Below the pieces are notes generated by a model. It was given only the letters and a program-made list of their open reading frames with translations, was not told the DNA's origin and did not search any database. 18,140 nucleotides of DNA from JBCCAG01 sp050330955 (GTDB taxonomy: Bacteria; Cyanobacteriota; Cyanobacteriia; CAKZMO01), in the NCBI GenBank assembly GCA_050330955.1, contig JBHJHJ010000199.1, positions 1 through 18,140 of the forward strand, given 5' to 3'. Position 1 is the first letter of the stretch; every line of letters starts with the position of its first letter. The position numbers were made by a program, and so were the translations under genes. Positions 1-8,406 of this stretch are shown piece by piece.

Positions 1-1924
1 CATTGATTAGCTGGGCCGAGTTCAGCCACAGGTAATCTCGCAGCCAGCCCATTAGGTAGGTCGATGACTCATTGAACTGAGCCACGTTCCCTTGCCAAAT
101 GCCCAGGTGTTTCCAGTGCCAGTAGAAGGTCACCCATCCCAAGGTATTCAGCATCCAGAACATCGCCAGGTAGAAAGAGTCCCACGCAGAGATGTCGCAA
201 GTGCCGCCACGGCCAGGGCCGTCGCAGGGGAAGCTGTAGCCAAAGTCCTTCTTGTCGGGCATCAGCTTGGAGCCGCGAGCGTCTAGGGCACCCTTCACCA
301 GAATCAAGGTGGTGGTGTGCAGACCGAGAGCGATCGCGTGGTGAACCAAGAAGTCGCCAGGACCGATGGTAAGGAATAAGGAGTTGGTGCCGCTGTTGAT
401 GGCGTCTAGCCAGCCCGGTAGCCACACCGCGCCGCCGTTGGGCCAAGCGGTAGAGGCGATGCTGTCGGGGTTCGACAGCAGAGTATCAAAGCCGTAGAGC
501 GCCTTACCAGAGGCCGCCTGCACAAACTGAGCGAACACCGGCTCAACCAGGATCTGCTTCTCAGGGGTACCGAAGGCGTTCATTACGTCGTTGTGGACGT
601 AGATGCCCAGGGTGTGGAAGCCCAAGAACAGGGAAACCCAGCTCAGGTGGGAGATGATGGCCTCTTTGTGCTGCAGCACGCGGTCCAGCACGTTGCCCTT
701 GTTTTGAGCAGGGTCATAATCCCGCACCAAGAAAATAGCGCCGTGGGCAAACGCACCGACAAGCAGGAAGCCCGCAATGTACTGGTGGTGCGTGTACAAC
801 GCCGCCTGGGTGGTGTAATCCCGGCCAATGAAGGCGTAGGGCGGCAGGGCGTACATGTGCTGGGCGACCAAGGACGTGATCGTCCCCAGCGCCGCCAGCG
901 CCAGCGCGAGCTGGAAGTGCAGCGAGTTGTTCAGGGTGTCATAGAGACCCTGGTGGGGCAGGTTGAACTGACCCTCAGTCTGTCCGCCAAACAAGCCACC
1001 CTTAGAGTTCAGCATCTCTTTGATGCTGTGGCCAATGCCGAAGTTGGTGCGGTACATGTGGCCGGCAATGATGAACAGAACCGCGATCGCCAGGTGGTGA
1101 TGGGCCATGTCCGTGAGCCACAGGGACTCAGTCTGGGGGTGGAAGCCACCCAAGAAGGTGAGAATCGCGGTGCCCGCGCCCTGAGACGTGCCAAAAATAT
1201 GGTCAGCGGTGTCAGGGTTTTGGGCGTACACGCCCCAGTTGCCGGTGAAGAAAGGTGCCAAACCCGCCGGGTGCGGCGGCGTGGTCAGGAAGTTGTCCCA
1301 ACCCACGTGCTGACCCCGAGACTCGGGAATCGCAACGTGTACCAGGTGACCGGTCCAGGCCAAGGCGCTGACGCCGAACAGACCAGCCAGGTGGTGGTTT
1401 AGTCGGGACTCAGCATTTTTAAACCAGGACAAGCTAGGCCGGAACTTGGGCTGCAGGTGGAGCCAGCCTGCGAACAGGAACACGGCGGACAGAAGCAGCA
1501 GGAAGACTGCGCCCGTGTACAGCTCGTTGTTTGTCCGCATGCCGATGGTGTACCACCAGTGGTACACACCGGAGTAAGCGATGTTGACCGGACCGGCCGC
1601 GCCACCTTGGGTAAAGGCGGCGACAGCGGGCTGGCCGAAGTGGGGGTCCCAGATCGCGTGGGCGATGGGACGGACGTTGAGCGGATCTTGGATCCACTGC
1701 TCGAAGTTACCTTGCCAAGCAACGTGGAACAGGCTGCCAGACGTCCAGAGGAAGATGATTGCGATGTGGCCGAAGTGGGAGGCGAAGATCTTTTGGTAAA
1801 GATTTTCCTCCGTCATGCCATCATGGCTTTCAAAATCATGGGCCGTGGCAATCCCGTACCAGATCCGACGCGTGGTCGGGTCTTGGGCTAGCGCTTGGCT
1901 AAATTTTGGGAATTTAGTTGCCAT
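1..1924 (-). CDS. psaB: Photosystem I P700 apoprotein A2, PsaB (3' end cut off by the window)
   Basis: PsaB is one half of the photosystem I reaction-centre heterodimer in the thylakoid membrane. It binds P700, antenna chlorophylls, carotenoids, phylloquinone and, shared with PsaA, the FX 4Fe-4S cluster. Translation from the ATG at 1924-1922 begins MATKFPKFSQALAQD, the family N-terminus, and stays open to the left edge. That gives 641 codons, so about 100 C-terminal residues of the usual 730-740 are outside the window. The FX loop FPCDGPGRGGTC is present, with cysteines at about 567 and 576. The gene follows psaA by 23 bases and has a strong Shine-Dalgarno, GAGGAGG, in that gap, so the two are surely co-transcribed. 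No frameshift was seen at the points checked (N-terminus, FX loop, last 30 codons). Confidence 0.98.
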   Translation of the reverse strand, partial: MATKFPKFSQALAQDPTTRRIWYGIATAHDFESHDGMTEENLYQKIFASHFGHIAIIFLWTSGSLFHVAWQGNFEQWIQDPLNVRPIAHAIWDPHFGQPAVAAFTQGGAAGPVNIAYSGVYHWWYTIGMRTNNELYTGAVFLLLLSAVFLFAGWLHLQPKFRPSLSWFKNAESRLNHHLAGLFGVSALAWTGHLVHVAIPESRGQHVGWDNFLTTPPHPAGLAPFFTGNWGVYAQNPDTADHIFGTSQGAGTAILTFLGGFHPQTESLWLTDMAHHHLAIAVLFIIAGHMYRTNFGIGHSIKEMLNSKGGLFGGQTEGQFNLPHQGLYDTLNNSLHFQLALALAALGTITSLVAQHMYALPPYAFIGRDYTTQAALYTHHQYIAGFLLVGAFAHGAIFLVRDYDPAQNKGNVLDRVLQHKEAIISHLSWVSLFLGFHTLGIYVHNDVMNAFGTPEKQILVEPVFAQFVQAASGKALYGFDTLLSNPDSIASTAWPNGGAVWLPGWLDAINSGTNSLFLTIGPGDFLVHHAIALGLHTTTLILVKGALDARGSKLMPDKKDFGYSFPCDGPGRGGTCDISAWDSFYLAMFWMLNTLGWVTFYWHWKHLGIWQGNVAQFNESSTYLMGWLRDYLWLNSAQLIN

Positions 1925-1947
1925 TTGTTGTTATGTCCTCCTCATGC

Positions 1948-4209
1948 CTATCCAGACACAGCAATGATTCGGGCTAGGAAGAACGCCCAAGTGGTGACGA
2001 TTCCTCCCAAGAGGTAGTGAGCCACACCAACCGCACGACCCTGAATGATGCTCAGAGCGCGAGGCTGAATTGCAGGCGCAACCTTGAGCTTATTGTGAGC
2101 CCAAACAATGGACTCGATTAGCTCTTGCCAGTAGCCCCGTCCGCTGAATAGGAACATGAGGCTGAATGCCCAGACGAAGTGAGCACCTAGGAACAGCAGT
2201 CCGTAGGCGGACAGCGCTGAACCATAGGAACCGATTACATTAACCGATTGTCCCCACAGGAAGTCCCGCAACCAGCCGTTGATGCAAATTGCACTCTGGG
2301 CAAAGTTACCCGCTGTGATGTGAGACACCGAGCCGTCTGGCGCCACCGTTCCCCACACATCCGACTGCATCTTCCAACTGAAGTGGAATATGGCAATGGA
2401 CAGGGAGTTATACATCCAGAACAGGCCTAGGAACACGTGGTCCCAGCCAGAAACCTGGCATGTGCCACCTCGACCCGGACCGTCGCAAGGGAACCGGAAG
2501 CCCAGCTCGCTCTTGTCGGGAACCAGACGAGAGTTGCGGGCATAGAGCACGCCCTTCAGTAGAATCAACACCGTCACGTGGATAGTAAAGGCGTGAATGT
2601 GGTGGACCATGAAGTCCGCAGTGCCAAGGGCCATAGGCATCATGGCAACCTTGCCGCCCACCGCAACCACGTCACCGCCAAAGACATAGCTGGCAGGACC
2701 TAGCGCGTTGGGAGCCGTGACACCAGGGGCCGCAGTATGCAGACCCTGAATCCACTGGGCAAACACCGGCTGCAGTTGAATCGCCGTGTCAGAGAACATG
2801 TCCTGAGGGCGACCCAGAGCGCGCATAGTGTCGTTGTGGATGTAGAGACCAAAGCTGTGGAAGCCAAGGAAAATACACACCCAGTTGAGGTGGGAAATCA
2901 TGGCGTCCCGCTGACGGATAACCCGGTCCAGCAGGTTGTTGACGTTCTTGGCCGGGTCGTAGTCCCGCACCATGAAAATCGCCCCGTGCGCACCAGCACC
3001 CACAATCAAAAAGCCGCCAATCCACATGTGGTGGGTAAACAGCGAAATCTGCGTGGGGTAGTCCGTCGCCAGGTAAGGGTAGGGCGGCATCGCGTACATG
3101 TGCTGCGCCACGATGATCGTGAGCGAGCCCAGCAGCGCCAGGTTGATGGAAAGCTGCGCGTGCCAAGAGGTGGTCAGAATTTCATACAGACCCTTGTGAC
3201 CGGCATCGTCACTAAAGGGATCGCTGTGATTTTCTAGAATCTCTTTGATACTGTGACCGATGCCCCAGTTGGTGCGGTACATGTGGCCTGCAACCAAAAA
3301 GAGGACGGCGATCGCCAGATGGTGGTGCGCCGTATCCGAAAGCCACAGACCGCCGGTAACGGGGTTGAGGCCACCTTTAAAGGTGAGGAAGTCGGCGTAC
3401 TCACCCCAGTTCAGGGTGAAGAAAGGCGTCAGACCCTTTGCAAAACTGGGGTATAGCTCCGCCATCAGGCTGGAGTTCAGGATGAACTCGTGGGGCAGCG
3501 GAATTTCCTCCGGGGGAACGCCCGCGTCCAGCAGCTTATTAATGGGCAGCGCTACGTGAATCTGGTGACCAGCCCAGCTCAAAGAACCTAGACCAAGTAG
3601 ACCGGCTAGGTGGTGGTTGAGCATGGACTCGACGTTCTGGAACCACTCGAGCTTCGGAGCCCGCTTGTGGTAGTGGAACCAGCCCGCGAACAGCATCAGA
3701 CCTGCCATTACAAGGCCACCGATGGCCGTTGCGTAGAGCTGGGTCGAGTTTGTAATGCCGGAAGCGCGCCAGAGCTGGAAAAACCCAGAGGTGATCTGGA
3801 TGCCCTGGAAGCCGCCGCCGACGTCCGCATTTAGAATTTCTTGACCAACAATAGGCCAAACAACCTGGGCACTAGGCTTAATGCCAGTAGGGTTGGTTAA
3901 CCAAGCTTCGTAATTAGAGAACCGAGCGCCATGGAAATACATGCCGCTCAGCCAGATAAACACAATGGCTAAATGACCGAAGTGAGCACTGAAGATTTTT
4001 CGAGAAATATCTTCGAGATCACTGGTATGACTATCAAAATCGTGAGCGTCGGCGTGAAGATTCCAAATCCAGGTCGTGGTTTTGGGACCTTTAGACAAGG
4101 TTTTGTCGAAGTGCCCCGGCTTTGCCCACTTCTCGAATGAAGTCGGAACCGGATCTTTATCGACAAGAACTCTCGCCTTTGCCTCGCGCTCCTGTGGGGT
4201 AGTTGTCAT
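1948..4209 (-). CDS. psaA: Photosystem I P700 apoprotein A1, PsaA
   Basis: PsaA is the other half of the photosystem I core and carries, with PsaB, P700, the early electron acceptors and the FX iron-sulphur cluster. The 753-residue length matches the family (about 750). The N-terminus MTTTPQEREAKARVLVD and the FX motif FPCDGPGRGGTC (cysteines 575 and 584) identify it. Eleven transmembrane helices are expected from the family, and many histidines typical of chlorophyll ligands are visible in the hydrophobic stretches. The ATG at 4209-4207 has a good ribosome site, AGAGAGGAGAG, just upstream. It is the first gene of a psaA-psaB operon. In Synechocystis psaAB transcription is known to fall in high light through RpaB/HLR1; I do not find a clean HLR1 here. 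The transcript probably has a long leader (see 4396-4511). Confidence 0.99.
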   Translation of the reverse strand: MTTTPQEREAKARVLVDKDPVPTSFEKWAKPGHFDKTLSKGPKTTTWIWNLHADAHDFDSHTSDLEDISRKIFSAHFGHLAIVFIWLSGMYFHGARFSNYEAWLTNPTGIKPSAQVVWPIVGQEILNADVGGGFQGIQITSGFFQLWRASGITNSTQLYATAIGGLVMAGLMLFAGWFHYHKRAPKLEWFQNVESMLNHHLAGLLGLGSLSWAGHQIHVALPINKLLDAGVPPEEIPLPHEFILNSSLMAELYPSFAKGLTPFFTLNWGEYADFLTFKGGLNPVTGGLWLSDTAHHHLAIAVLFLVAGHMYRTNWGIGHSIKEILENHSDPFSDDAGHKGLYEILTTSWHAQLSINLALLGSLTIIVAQHMYAMPPYPYLATDYPTQISLFTHHMWIGGFLIVGAGAHGAIFMVRDYDPAKNVNNLLDRVIRQRDAMISHLNWVCIFLGFHSFGLYIHNDTMRALGRPQDMFSDTAIQLQPVFAQWIQGLHTAAPGVTAPNALGPASYVFGGDVVAVGGKVAMMPMALGTADFMVHHIHAFTIHVTVLILLKGVLYARNSRLVPDKSELGFRFPCDGPGRGGTCQVSGWDHVFLGLFWMYNSLSIAIFHFSWKMQSDVWGTVAPDGSVSHITAGNFAQSAICINGWLRDFLWGQSVNVIGSYGSALSAYGLLFLGAHFVWAFSLMFLFSGRGYWQELIESIVWAHNKLKVAPAIQPRALSIIQGRAVGVAHYLLGGIVTTWAFFLARIIAVSG

Positions 4210-4395
4210 TAGAGACTCTCCTCTCTGTAGACAAGGAACGGTTGACCTAGAACCCCAGGCTTACTGCTACTGAGTATCGGTACTGCCTCTGACGCCTTAC
4301 TTTGCATGATGACCCGTTGGACAATATCAAATGACAAGACGCACAAGAGGAGCATCGAAACCGCAGCAGCCATGCTGCCAACCTCCGCAATACCT

Positions 4396-4469
4396 GGTCG
4401 AAGTCTGACGTGAACCAGATTCGCCCCAGTCTTGAGAGGGGGTCCGAAGTCTGGAACTAGCCAGAATTC
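4396..4469 (-). promoter_or_regulatory. Two tandem similar hairpins in the psaA leader
   Basis: Two related segments, 4396-4422 and 4441-4469 (starts 45 bases apart), share GGTC(C)GAAGTCTG at one end and CCAGA(A)TTC at the other. Each folds on itself. In the psaA-sense RNA the 4469-4441 copy pairs GAAUUCUGG with CCAGACUUC (eight of nine pairs) around loop CUAGUU. The 4422-4396 copy pairs GAAUCUG with CAGACUUC with one bulged base. If transcription starts below the TATAAT box at 4506-4511, both lie 30-105 bases into the leader. A role in stability or translation is inference. Confidence 0.4.
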
Positions 4470-4505
4470 AGAGGTTTGGCCACCTTGGGGTTAGGTCTTT
4501 CGAGC

Positions 4506-4511
4506 ATTATA
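4506..4511 (-). promoter_or_regulatory. Candidate -10 box for psaAB
   Basis: On the minus strand this is a perfect TATAAT. It would place the start near 4499 and give a leader of about 290 bases. No good -35 is seen 17 bases upstream (CCAGAT there), so an activator would be needed. A second, weaker TATAAA lies at 4576-4581. Synechocystis psaA is known to use two promoters, but equating these boxes with those is inference. Confidence 0.4.
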
Positions 4512-4848
4512 GTGCTGTATTAGACGCCATCTGGATTCGATTTAACAATAATTCAAACAGCGGAAGCCATTGATTTTTATAACCTGCGTGTTTCTCGACA
4601 AACTCAACAATGGGTCGGGCTAGATCAAAACTACACAAAACTCAATATAGCCAGACAATTCTGAATATCTGAGCTAAGGTTGTCTGCTGGTCGCTCAAAG
4701 CGCGATCGCCGACTTCCTCTACCACAAAATGCTGTACGCAAAACGCCGTTAGTATTGAGCCGTAATCATTAAGTAGAGAAATAATCCAGCATAAAATGTA
4801 AGCATTGTGAGCGCCATTGGGTTGACGAAACGGTATGGTGGTGTGGTC

Positions 4849-4854
4849 TATACT
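4849..4854 (+). promoter_or_regulatory. Candidate -10 box for the lipoprotein gene
   Basis: TATACT sits 58 bases before the GTG start at 4913. A TTGACG lies at 4822-4827, but the spacer of 21 bases is too long for an ordinary sigma-70 pair, so only the -10 is suggested. Confidence 0.25.
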
Positions 4855-4912
4855 CCATGGTGGGGTTTGACTACAGGTTTTGCCAGATTTAGCAAATAGG
4901 AGAGTTTCACCT

Positions 4913-6388
4913 GTGAATGATTGGCACCTAAAGCAACAGGTTCTGCAGCGACCTGCTCCTAGACGATGGCCTCTCAGAGGTGTGTTTATCCTTATTCTTG
5001 TCGTGCTGAATCTAGGTTTGGCGGGCTGTGGCTCTGGGGGCGATCGCCCTACGCCGGGTGGCCCCAGCGATCTGATTGAGATCCCTGAAACGCTGGAAGA
5101 GGTGTCTCCTCCCGCCACGATTCAGGCGCTAGCCCGTGAGTTTGATGTCCGCCCCCGAGTCAGTATCACAAGCCCTGAGTTAGACCAAGTGATCCAAGAC
5201 GACCGGGTGTCGGTTCAGTTCGAGGTCACAGATTTTCCCGCATTTAAAGATGACGCCTTAGGAATGGGACCGCATCTTCATGTCATTGTCGACAACGAAC
5301 CGTATCGCGCCGTCTATGACCCCAGTGAGCCCCTCATCCTAGAAGACCTTGAACCCGGCACCCACACCATACGAGCCTTTGCTTCTAGGCCCTGGCACGA
5401 GAGCTTCAAGAATGCTGAAGCCTATGACCAAACCCAGTTCCACGTATTTACTAGGACGCCAAACGCTCCTGATTTAGAGGCGCCCTTACTCACCTACAGT
5501 CGCCCCAAGGGCGGTTACGGCGCCGAGCCTGTCATGCTGGACGTTTATCTGCATAATGCGCCGCTGCACATGGTGGCCCAAGAAGATGCCTTAGATGACG
5601 TCTCTGACTGGAAAATTCGCTGCACAGTCAATGGTCAAGTCTTCAGCTTCGATGACTGGGAGCCCCTGTATCTAAGGGGATTTAAGTCAGGAAAGAACTG
5701 GATTCAGCTAGAGCTGCTCGACGAAAACGACCAGCCCATTAGCAATGCCTACAACAACACAGCGCGTCTAATTACTTTGACGTCTGACGGTGGCGATACC
5801 CTGTCTAAGCTGGTTCGCGGCGAGCTTTCGCTTGAAGAGGCCCGTCCAATAATCATTGCGGGCTACGAGCCTCCGGTAGAGGTGCCGGAAGTAGAGAACC
5901 TAAACTCAGCCCCTTCAGTTCAGGCTACAGAAGCAGCCGGTGATTTAGATGCTGTGGATTCTAATTCAGTCAACGTCGTTCCAGCGTCGGATGTCCCAAA
6001 TGCTGAACCCCTAACGACGGATATTCCTGAGCCGGTTGCCCTACCTGAAACAGAGGCTTTTCCCCCAGGGCTCTTGATAGAGGAGACGCTGCCAGAGCTG
6101 GTGCCGACGGATGATGTGAACCAGAGCGAGTTAACCGAGAACGAAGCAGTGCCAGAGCTTGACACACCAGAGCTTGACACACCAGAGCTTGATACACCAG
6201 AGCTTGATGTGAAAGATGCCGAAACAGCGCCGGAGCTTTCTCCAGAGCCTGTTTCTCCGCCGCCCTTGCTAGAGACGCCCGGGGGCGCAACCTCGGTTGA
6301 ACCAATCGATCTGAATGAATCTGCGCTGCTGCTTGAACCCAGTTCAGAGACAGTATCAGACGATGTAGCGATGCCAAATCGCTCGTGA
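4913..6388 (+). CDS. Putative lipoprotein of unknown function with acidic, proline-rich repeat tail
   Basis: I do not recognise a named family. The GTG at 4913 is preferred over an in-frame TTG at 4880 because AGGAGAG lies 8 bases before it and because the signal peptide then starts correctly. This gives 491 residues. Residues 1-22 are basic, 23-35 hydrophobic, and LAGC at 36-39 is a classic lipobox, so Cys39 is probably lipidated and the protein anchored outside the cytoplasm. Residues about 80-180 and 185-290 look like two beta-rich modules; the first has GMGPHLHVIVDNEPYRAVYD and then LEPGTHTIRAFASRPWHES, the style of an Ig-like domain. From about 318 on the chain is acidic and rich in Pro, Glu, Asp and Ser, with a PELDT tandem repeat at 414-432, and probably unstructured. 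It lies between psaA and rbcL with long spacers and a terminator-like hairpin after it, so it is probably a single-gene unit. Confidence 0.85.
   Translation: MNDWHLKQQVLQRPAPRRWPLRGVFILILVVLNLGLAGCGSGGDRPTPGGPSDLIEIPETLEEVSPPATIQALAREFDVRPRVSITSPELDQVIQDDRVSVQFEVTDFPAFKDDALGMGPHLHVIVDNEPYRAVYDPSEPLILEDLEPGTHTIRAFASRPWHESFKNAEAYDQTQFHVFTRTPNAPDLEAPLLTYSRPKGGYGAEPVMLDVYLHNAPLHMVAQEDALDDVSDWKIRCTVNGQVFSFDDWEPLYLRGFKSGKNWIQLELLDENDQPISNAYNNTARLITLTSDGGDTLSKLVRGELSLEEARPIIIAGYEPPVEVPEVENLNSAPSVQATEAAGDLDAVDSNSVNVVPASDVPNAEPLTTDIPEPVALPETEAFPPGLLIEETLPELVPTDDVNQSELTENEAVPELDTPELDTPELDTPELDVKDAETAPELSPEPVSPPPLLETPGGATSVEPIDLNESALLLEPSSETVSDDVAMPNRS
6152..6208 (+). repeat. 15-base tandem repeat coding PELDT
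   Basis: The unit CCAGAGCTTGACACA occurs 3.8 times in frame, with only a C/T change in the Asp codon between copies. It codes four PELD(T) blocks in the acidic tail of the lipoprotein. Such near-identical copies suggest recent slippage and probable length variation between strains. Confidence 0.9.
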
Positions 6389-6397
6389 TCTGTAAGC

Positions 6398-6432
6398 GGG
6401 GTGAGGGGTGAACACTGCACGTCCCTCACCTC
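6398..6432 (+). terminator. Hairpin after the lipoprotein gene
   Basis: GGGGTGAGGG (6398-6407) pairs with CCCTCACCTC (6423-6432) over ten positions with one G-U, with a 15-base loop, ten bases after the stop codon. No T-run follows, so an intrinsic terminator is likely but not certain. Confidence 0.45.
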
Positions 6433-6903
6433 AATGCTCTCCTCTCGCAAATTATTCAGGGTTACTTTACTCAATGCTTGGTGATTAGTACCCCGTGGCG
6501 AGTAAGCTAAATATTTCGAAAGTCTTTGTTACATCTCTTCATTAATCCACTTAAAACATAAACGTCGGTTATACAAACTCAAAGAAGATTGAAAGTTGAG
6601 CTTATAGAGTTGCGTCCGATTCCTGATATAGTTTTTCTAAATCAGCAACTTTGAAGCAAGCTTTTGAGGAAATTGATTTATCAAAATAGTGTGGATTAAG
6701 CTATTGCGATGAGCTGAATTTACTCAAGTTTAGGTTGCTTAGACTAGCTTGTTAAAGCTGTCATTTCAGGCGCTGCCGCGTATAGGCAGCGGCGTGTTGA
6801 TGTAAGTGTCGTTTGGCGTTCGCCCTGTGGCGGCCCGCTTATTCTGGCAGCGTTTTGCACTGTAGGCGTTGATTAATCTAACGAAGGGAGATAGAAGCGA
6901 GAT
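6433..6903 (+). promoter_or_regulatory. rbcL upstream region
   Basis: No gene is seen here. The stretch 6480-6760 is AT-rich compared with its surroundings, which fits a promoter and regulator region for the Rubisco operon. A TATAGT at 6627-6632 and a TAGACT at 6740-6745 are possible -10 boxes, but neither has a convincing -35. A GC-rich hairpin, CGCTGCC (6771-6777) with GGCAGCG (6785-6791), probably lies in the leader. The ribosome site is GAAGGGAG at 6883-6890, 13 bases from the ATG, rather far. LysR-type CbbR/RbcR control is known for this operon in cyanobacteria, but I cannot point to a specific operator. Confidence 0.45.
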
Positions 6904-8334
6904 ATGTCATATTCTCAATCGAGAACTCAGTCGAAGTCGGGGTACGAGGCTGGGGTTAAGGACTATAAATTAACCTATTACACACCGGACTACACGCCGA
7001 AAGACACCGATATCCTGGCGGCGTTTCGGGTAACGCCTCAGCCTGGAGTGCCGCCTGAAGAAGCCGGCGCTGCAGTAGCTGCCGAATCCTCCACCGGTAC
7101 TTGGACCACAGTGTGGACCGACCTGCTCACCGACCTGGATCGCTACAAGGGTCGCTGCTACGACATCGAGCCGGTTCGCGGCGAAGATAGCCAGTTCATC
7201 GCTTATATCGCCTATCCTCTGGACCTGTTCGAAGAAGGCTCTGTCACCAACCTGCTCACCTCTATTGTGGGTAACGTGTTTGGCTTTAAGGCCCTGAAGG
7301 CGCTGCGTCTCGAAGACCTGCGCATCCCCGTGGCCTACCTCAAGACTTTCCAAGGCCCGCCCCACGGCATCACCGTTGAGCGCGACAAAATTAATAAGTA
7401 CGGTCGTCCTCTGCTGGGCTGCACCATTAAGCCCAAGCTAGGTCTCTCCGCTAAGAACTACGGTCGGGCCGTTTATGAGTGCCTGCGCGGCGGGCTGGAC
7501 TTCACTAAGGACGACGAGAATATCAACTCCCAGCCCTTCCAGCGCTGGCGCGATCGCTTCTTGTTCGTAGCTGACGCCATCCACAAGGCCCAGGCTGAGA
7601 CCGGCGAGATCAAGGGTCACTACCTGAACGTCACCGCCGCCACCTGCGAAGAGATGTTCAAGCGGGCCGAGTTCGCCAAAGAGCTCGAAATGCCCATCAT
7701 CATGCATGACTTCATCACCGCGGGCTTCACCGCCAACACCAGCTTGGCCAAGTGGTGCCGCGACAACGGCATGCTGCTCCACATCCACCGGGCGATGCAC
7801 GCGGTAATCGACCGCCAGAAGAACCATGGTATGCACTTCCGGACGCTGGCCAAGTGTCTGCGGATGTCTGGTGGTGACCACATCCACACCGGTACCGTTG
7901 TGGGTAAGCTGGAGGGCGATCGCGCTGTCACCATGGGCTTTGTAGACCTGCTGCGTGAGAACTACGTGGAGAAGGATCCCGAGCGCGGCATCTACTTCAC
8001 CCAGGACTGGGCCTCCATGCCGGGCGTGATGGCTGTGGCCTCCGGTGGTATCCACGTGTGGCACATGCCCGCCCTGGTGGAAATCTTCGGCGACGACTCC
8101 GTGCTGCAGTTTGGTGGTGGTACCCTGGGTCACCCTTGGGGCAACGCACCGGGCGCAACCGCCAATCGGGTTGCTCTGGAAGCCTGCGTCCAGGCCCGTA
8201 ACGAAGGCCGCGACCTCAACCGCGAAGGCGGCGACATCATCCGCGAAGCGGCTAAGTGGTGCCCTGAGCTAGCGGTAGCCTGCGAAGTCTGGAAGGAAAT
8301 CAAGTTCGAATTCGAGACGGTTGATACCGTCTGA
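6904..8334 (+). CDS. rbcL: Ribulose-1,5-bisphosphate carboxylase/oxygenase large subunit (form IB)
   Basis: The catalytic subunit fixes CO2 onto ribulose bisphosphate in the Calvin cycle, forms an L8S8 complex with RbcS and in cyanobacteria works inside carboxysomes. The 476-residue protein is full length. Active-site residues are visible, one higher than spinach numbering: Lys176 and Lys178 (TIKPKLG), the carbamylated Lys202 in GGLDFTKDDE, metal ligands in the same motif, His295 in HIHRAMH, His328 in GGDHIHTG, and loop-6 Lys335 in TVVGKLEGD. The N-terminus is extended relative to spinach by a few Ser/Gln/Lys residues, as in many beta-cyanobacteria. It is first in rbcL-rbcX-rbcS. The close match to plant-type sequence and the rbcX between the subunit genes place it in form IB. 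Confidence 0.99.
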   Translation: MSYSQSRTQSKSGYEAGVKDYKLTYYTPDYTPKDTDILAAFRVTPQPGVPPEEAGAAVAAESSTGTWTTVWTDLLTDLDRYKGRCYDIEPVRGEDSQFIAYIAYPLDLFEEGSVTNLLTSIVGNVFGFKALKALRLEDLRIPVAYLKTFQGPPHGITVERDKINKYGRPLLGCTIKPKLGLSAKNYGRAVYECLRGGLDFTKDDENINSQPFQRWRDRFLFVADAIHKAQAETGEIKGHYLNVTAATCEEMFKRAEFAKELEMPIIMHDFITAGFTANTSLAKWCRDNGMLLHIHRAMHAVIDRQKNHGMHFRTLAKCLRMSGGDHIHTGTVVGKLEGDRAVTMGFVDLLRENYVEKDPERGIYFTQDWASMPGVMAVASGGIHVWHMPALVEIFGDDSVLQFGGGTLGHPWGNAPGATANRVALEACVQARNEGRDLNREGGDIIREAAKWCPELAVACEVWKEIKFEFETVDTV

Positions 8335-8341
8335 TTGGGAC

Positions 8342-8379
8342 ATTGAGTGAGCGTTGTGTTAGTACAATGCTCACTCAAT
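8342..8379 (+). promoter_or_regulatory. Strong hairpin between rbcL and rbcX
   Basis: ATTGAGTGAGC (8342-8352) and GCTCACTCAAT (8369-8379) are perfect inverted arms. They continue inward as GTTGT/ACAAT (one G-U), giving a 16-pair stem with a six-base loop at 8358-8363. It starts eight bases after the rbcL stop and ends 27 bases before the rbcX start. No T-run follows, so it is more likely to protect the rbcL 3' end or partly reduce read-through than to end transcription completely. Confidence 0.7.
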
Positions 8380-8406
8380 CAAACACTGATAGGGCCAACG
8401 TCCCCA

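Larger units (their letters stand above)
4210..4912. other. Divergent intergenic region between psaA and the lipoprotein gene
   Basis: This 703-base stretch separates psaA (minus) from the lipoprotein gene (plus). I see no gene in it. It holds, from psaA outward, the psaA ribosome site, two similar hairpins at 4396-4469, a TATAAT box for psaA at 4506-4511, a second AT-rich TATAAA box in the same orientation at 4576-4581, a HIP1 octamer at 4702, and a TATACT box facing the lipoprotein gene at 4849-4854. It should therefore contain promoters for both directions, but no start site is proven by sequence alone. Confidence 0.75.

Noticed and set aside
4795..4811. HLR1-like pair AATGTAAG...TTGTGAG upstream of psaA and the lipoprotein gene
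   Set aside because: The two half-sites are 9 rather than 10 bases apart, the second has a mismatch, and it is nearly 600 bases from psaA; not a convincing RpaB site.
4642..5118. Minus-strand reading frame of 158 codons across the lipoprotein start
   Set aside because: Runs over the lipoprotein signal peptide and intergenic DNA; no protein-like features.
5920..6474. Minus-strand serine-rich reading frame of 184 codons
   Set aside because: Exactly opposite the acidic, repeat-rich tail of the lipoprotein; the SSSG repeats are the antisense of PELDT.
7438..8133. Minus-strand reading frame of 231 codons inside rbcL
   Set aside because: Antisense shadow of a highly biased, GC-rich conserved gene; no ribosome site or family features.
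8347..8406. Upstream GTG start for rbcX
   Set aside because: The added 20 residues lie in the intercistronic hairpin and do not match the family N-terminus, which begins at the ATG at 8407.
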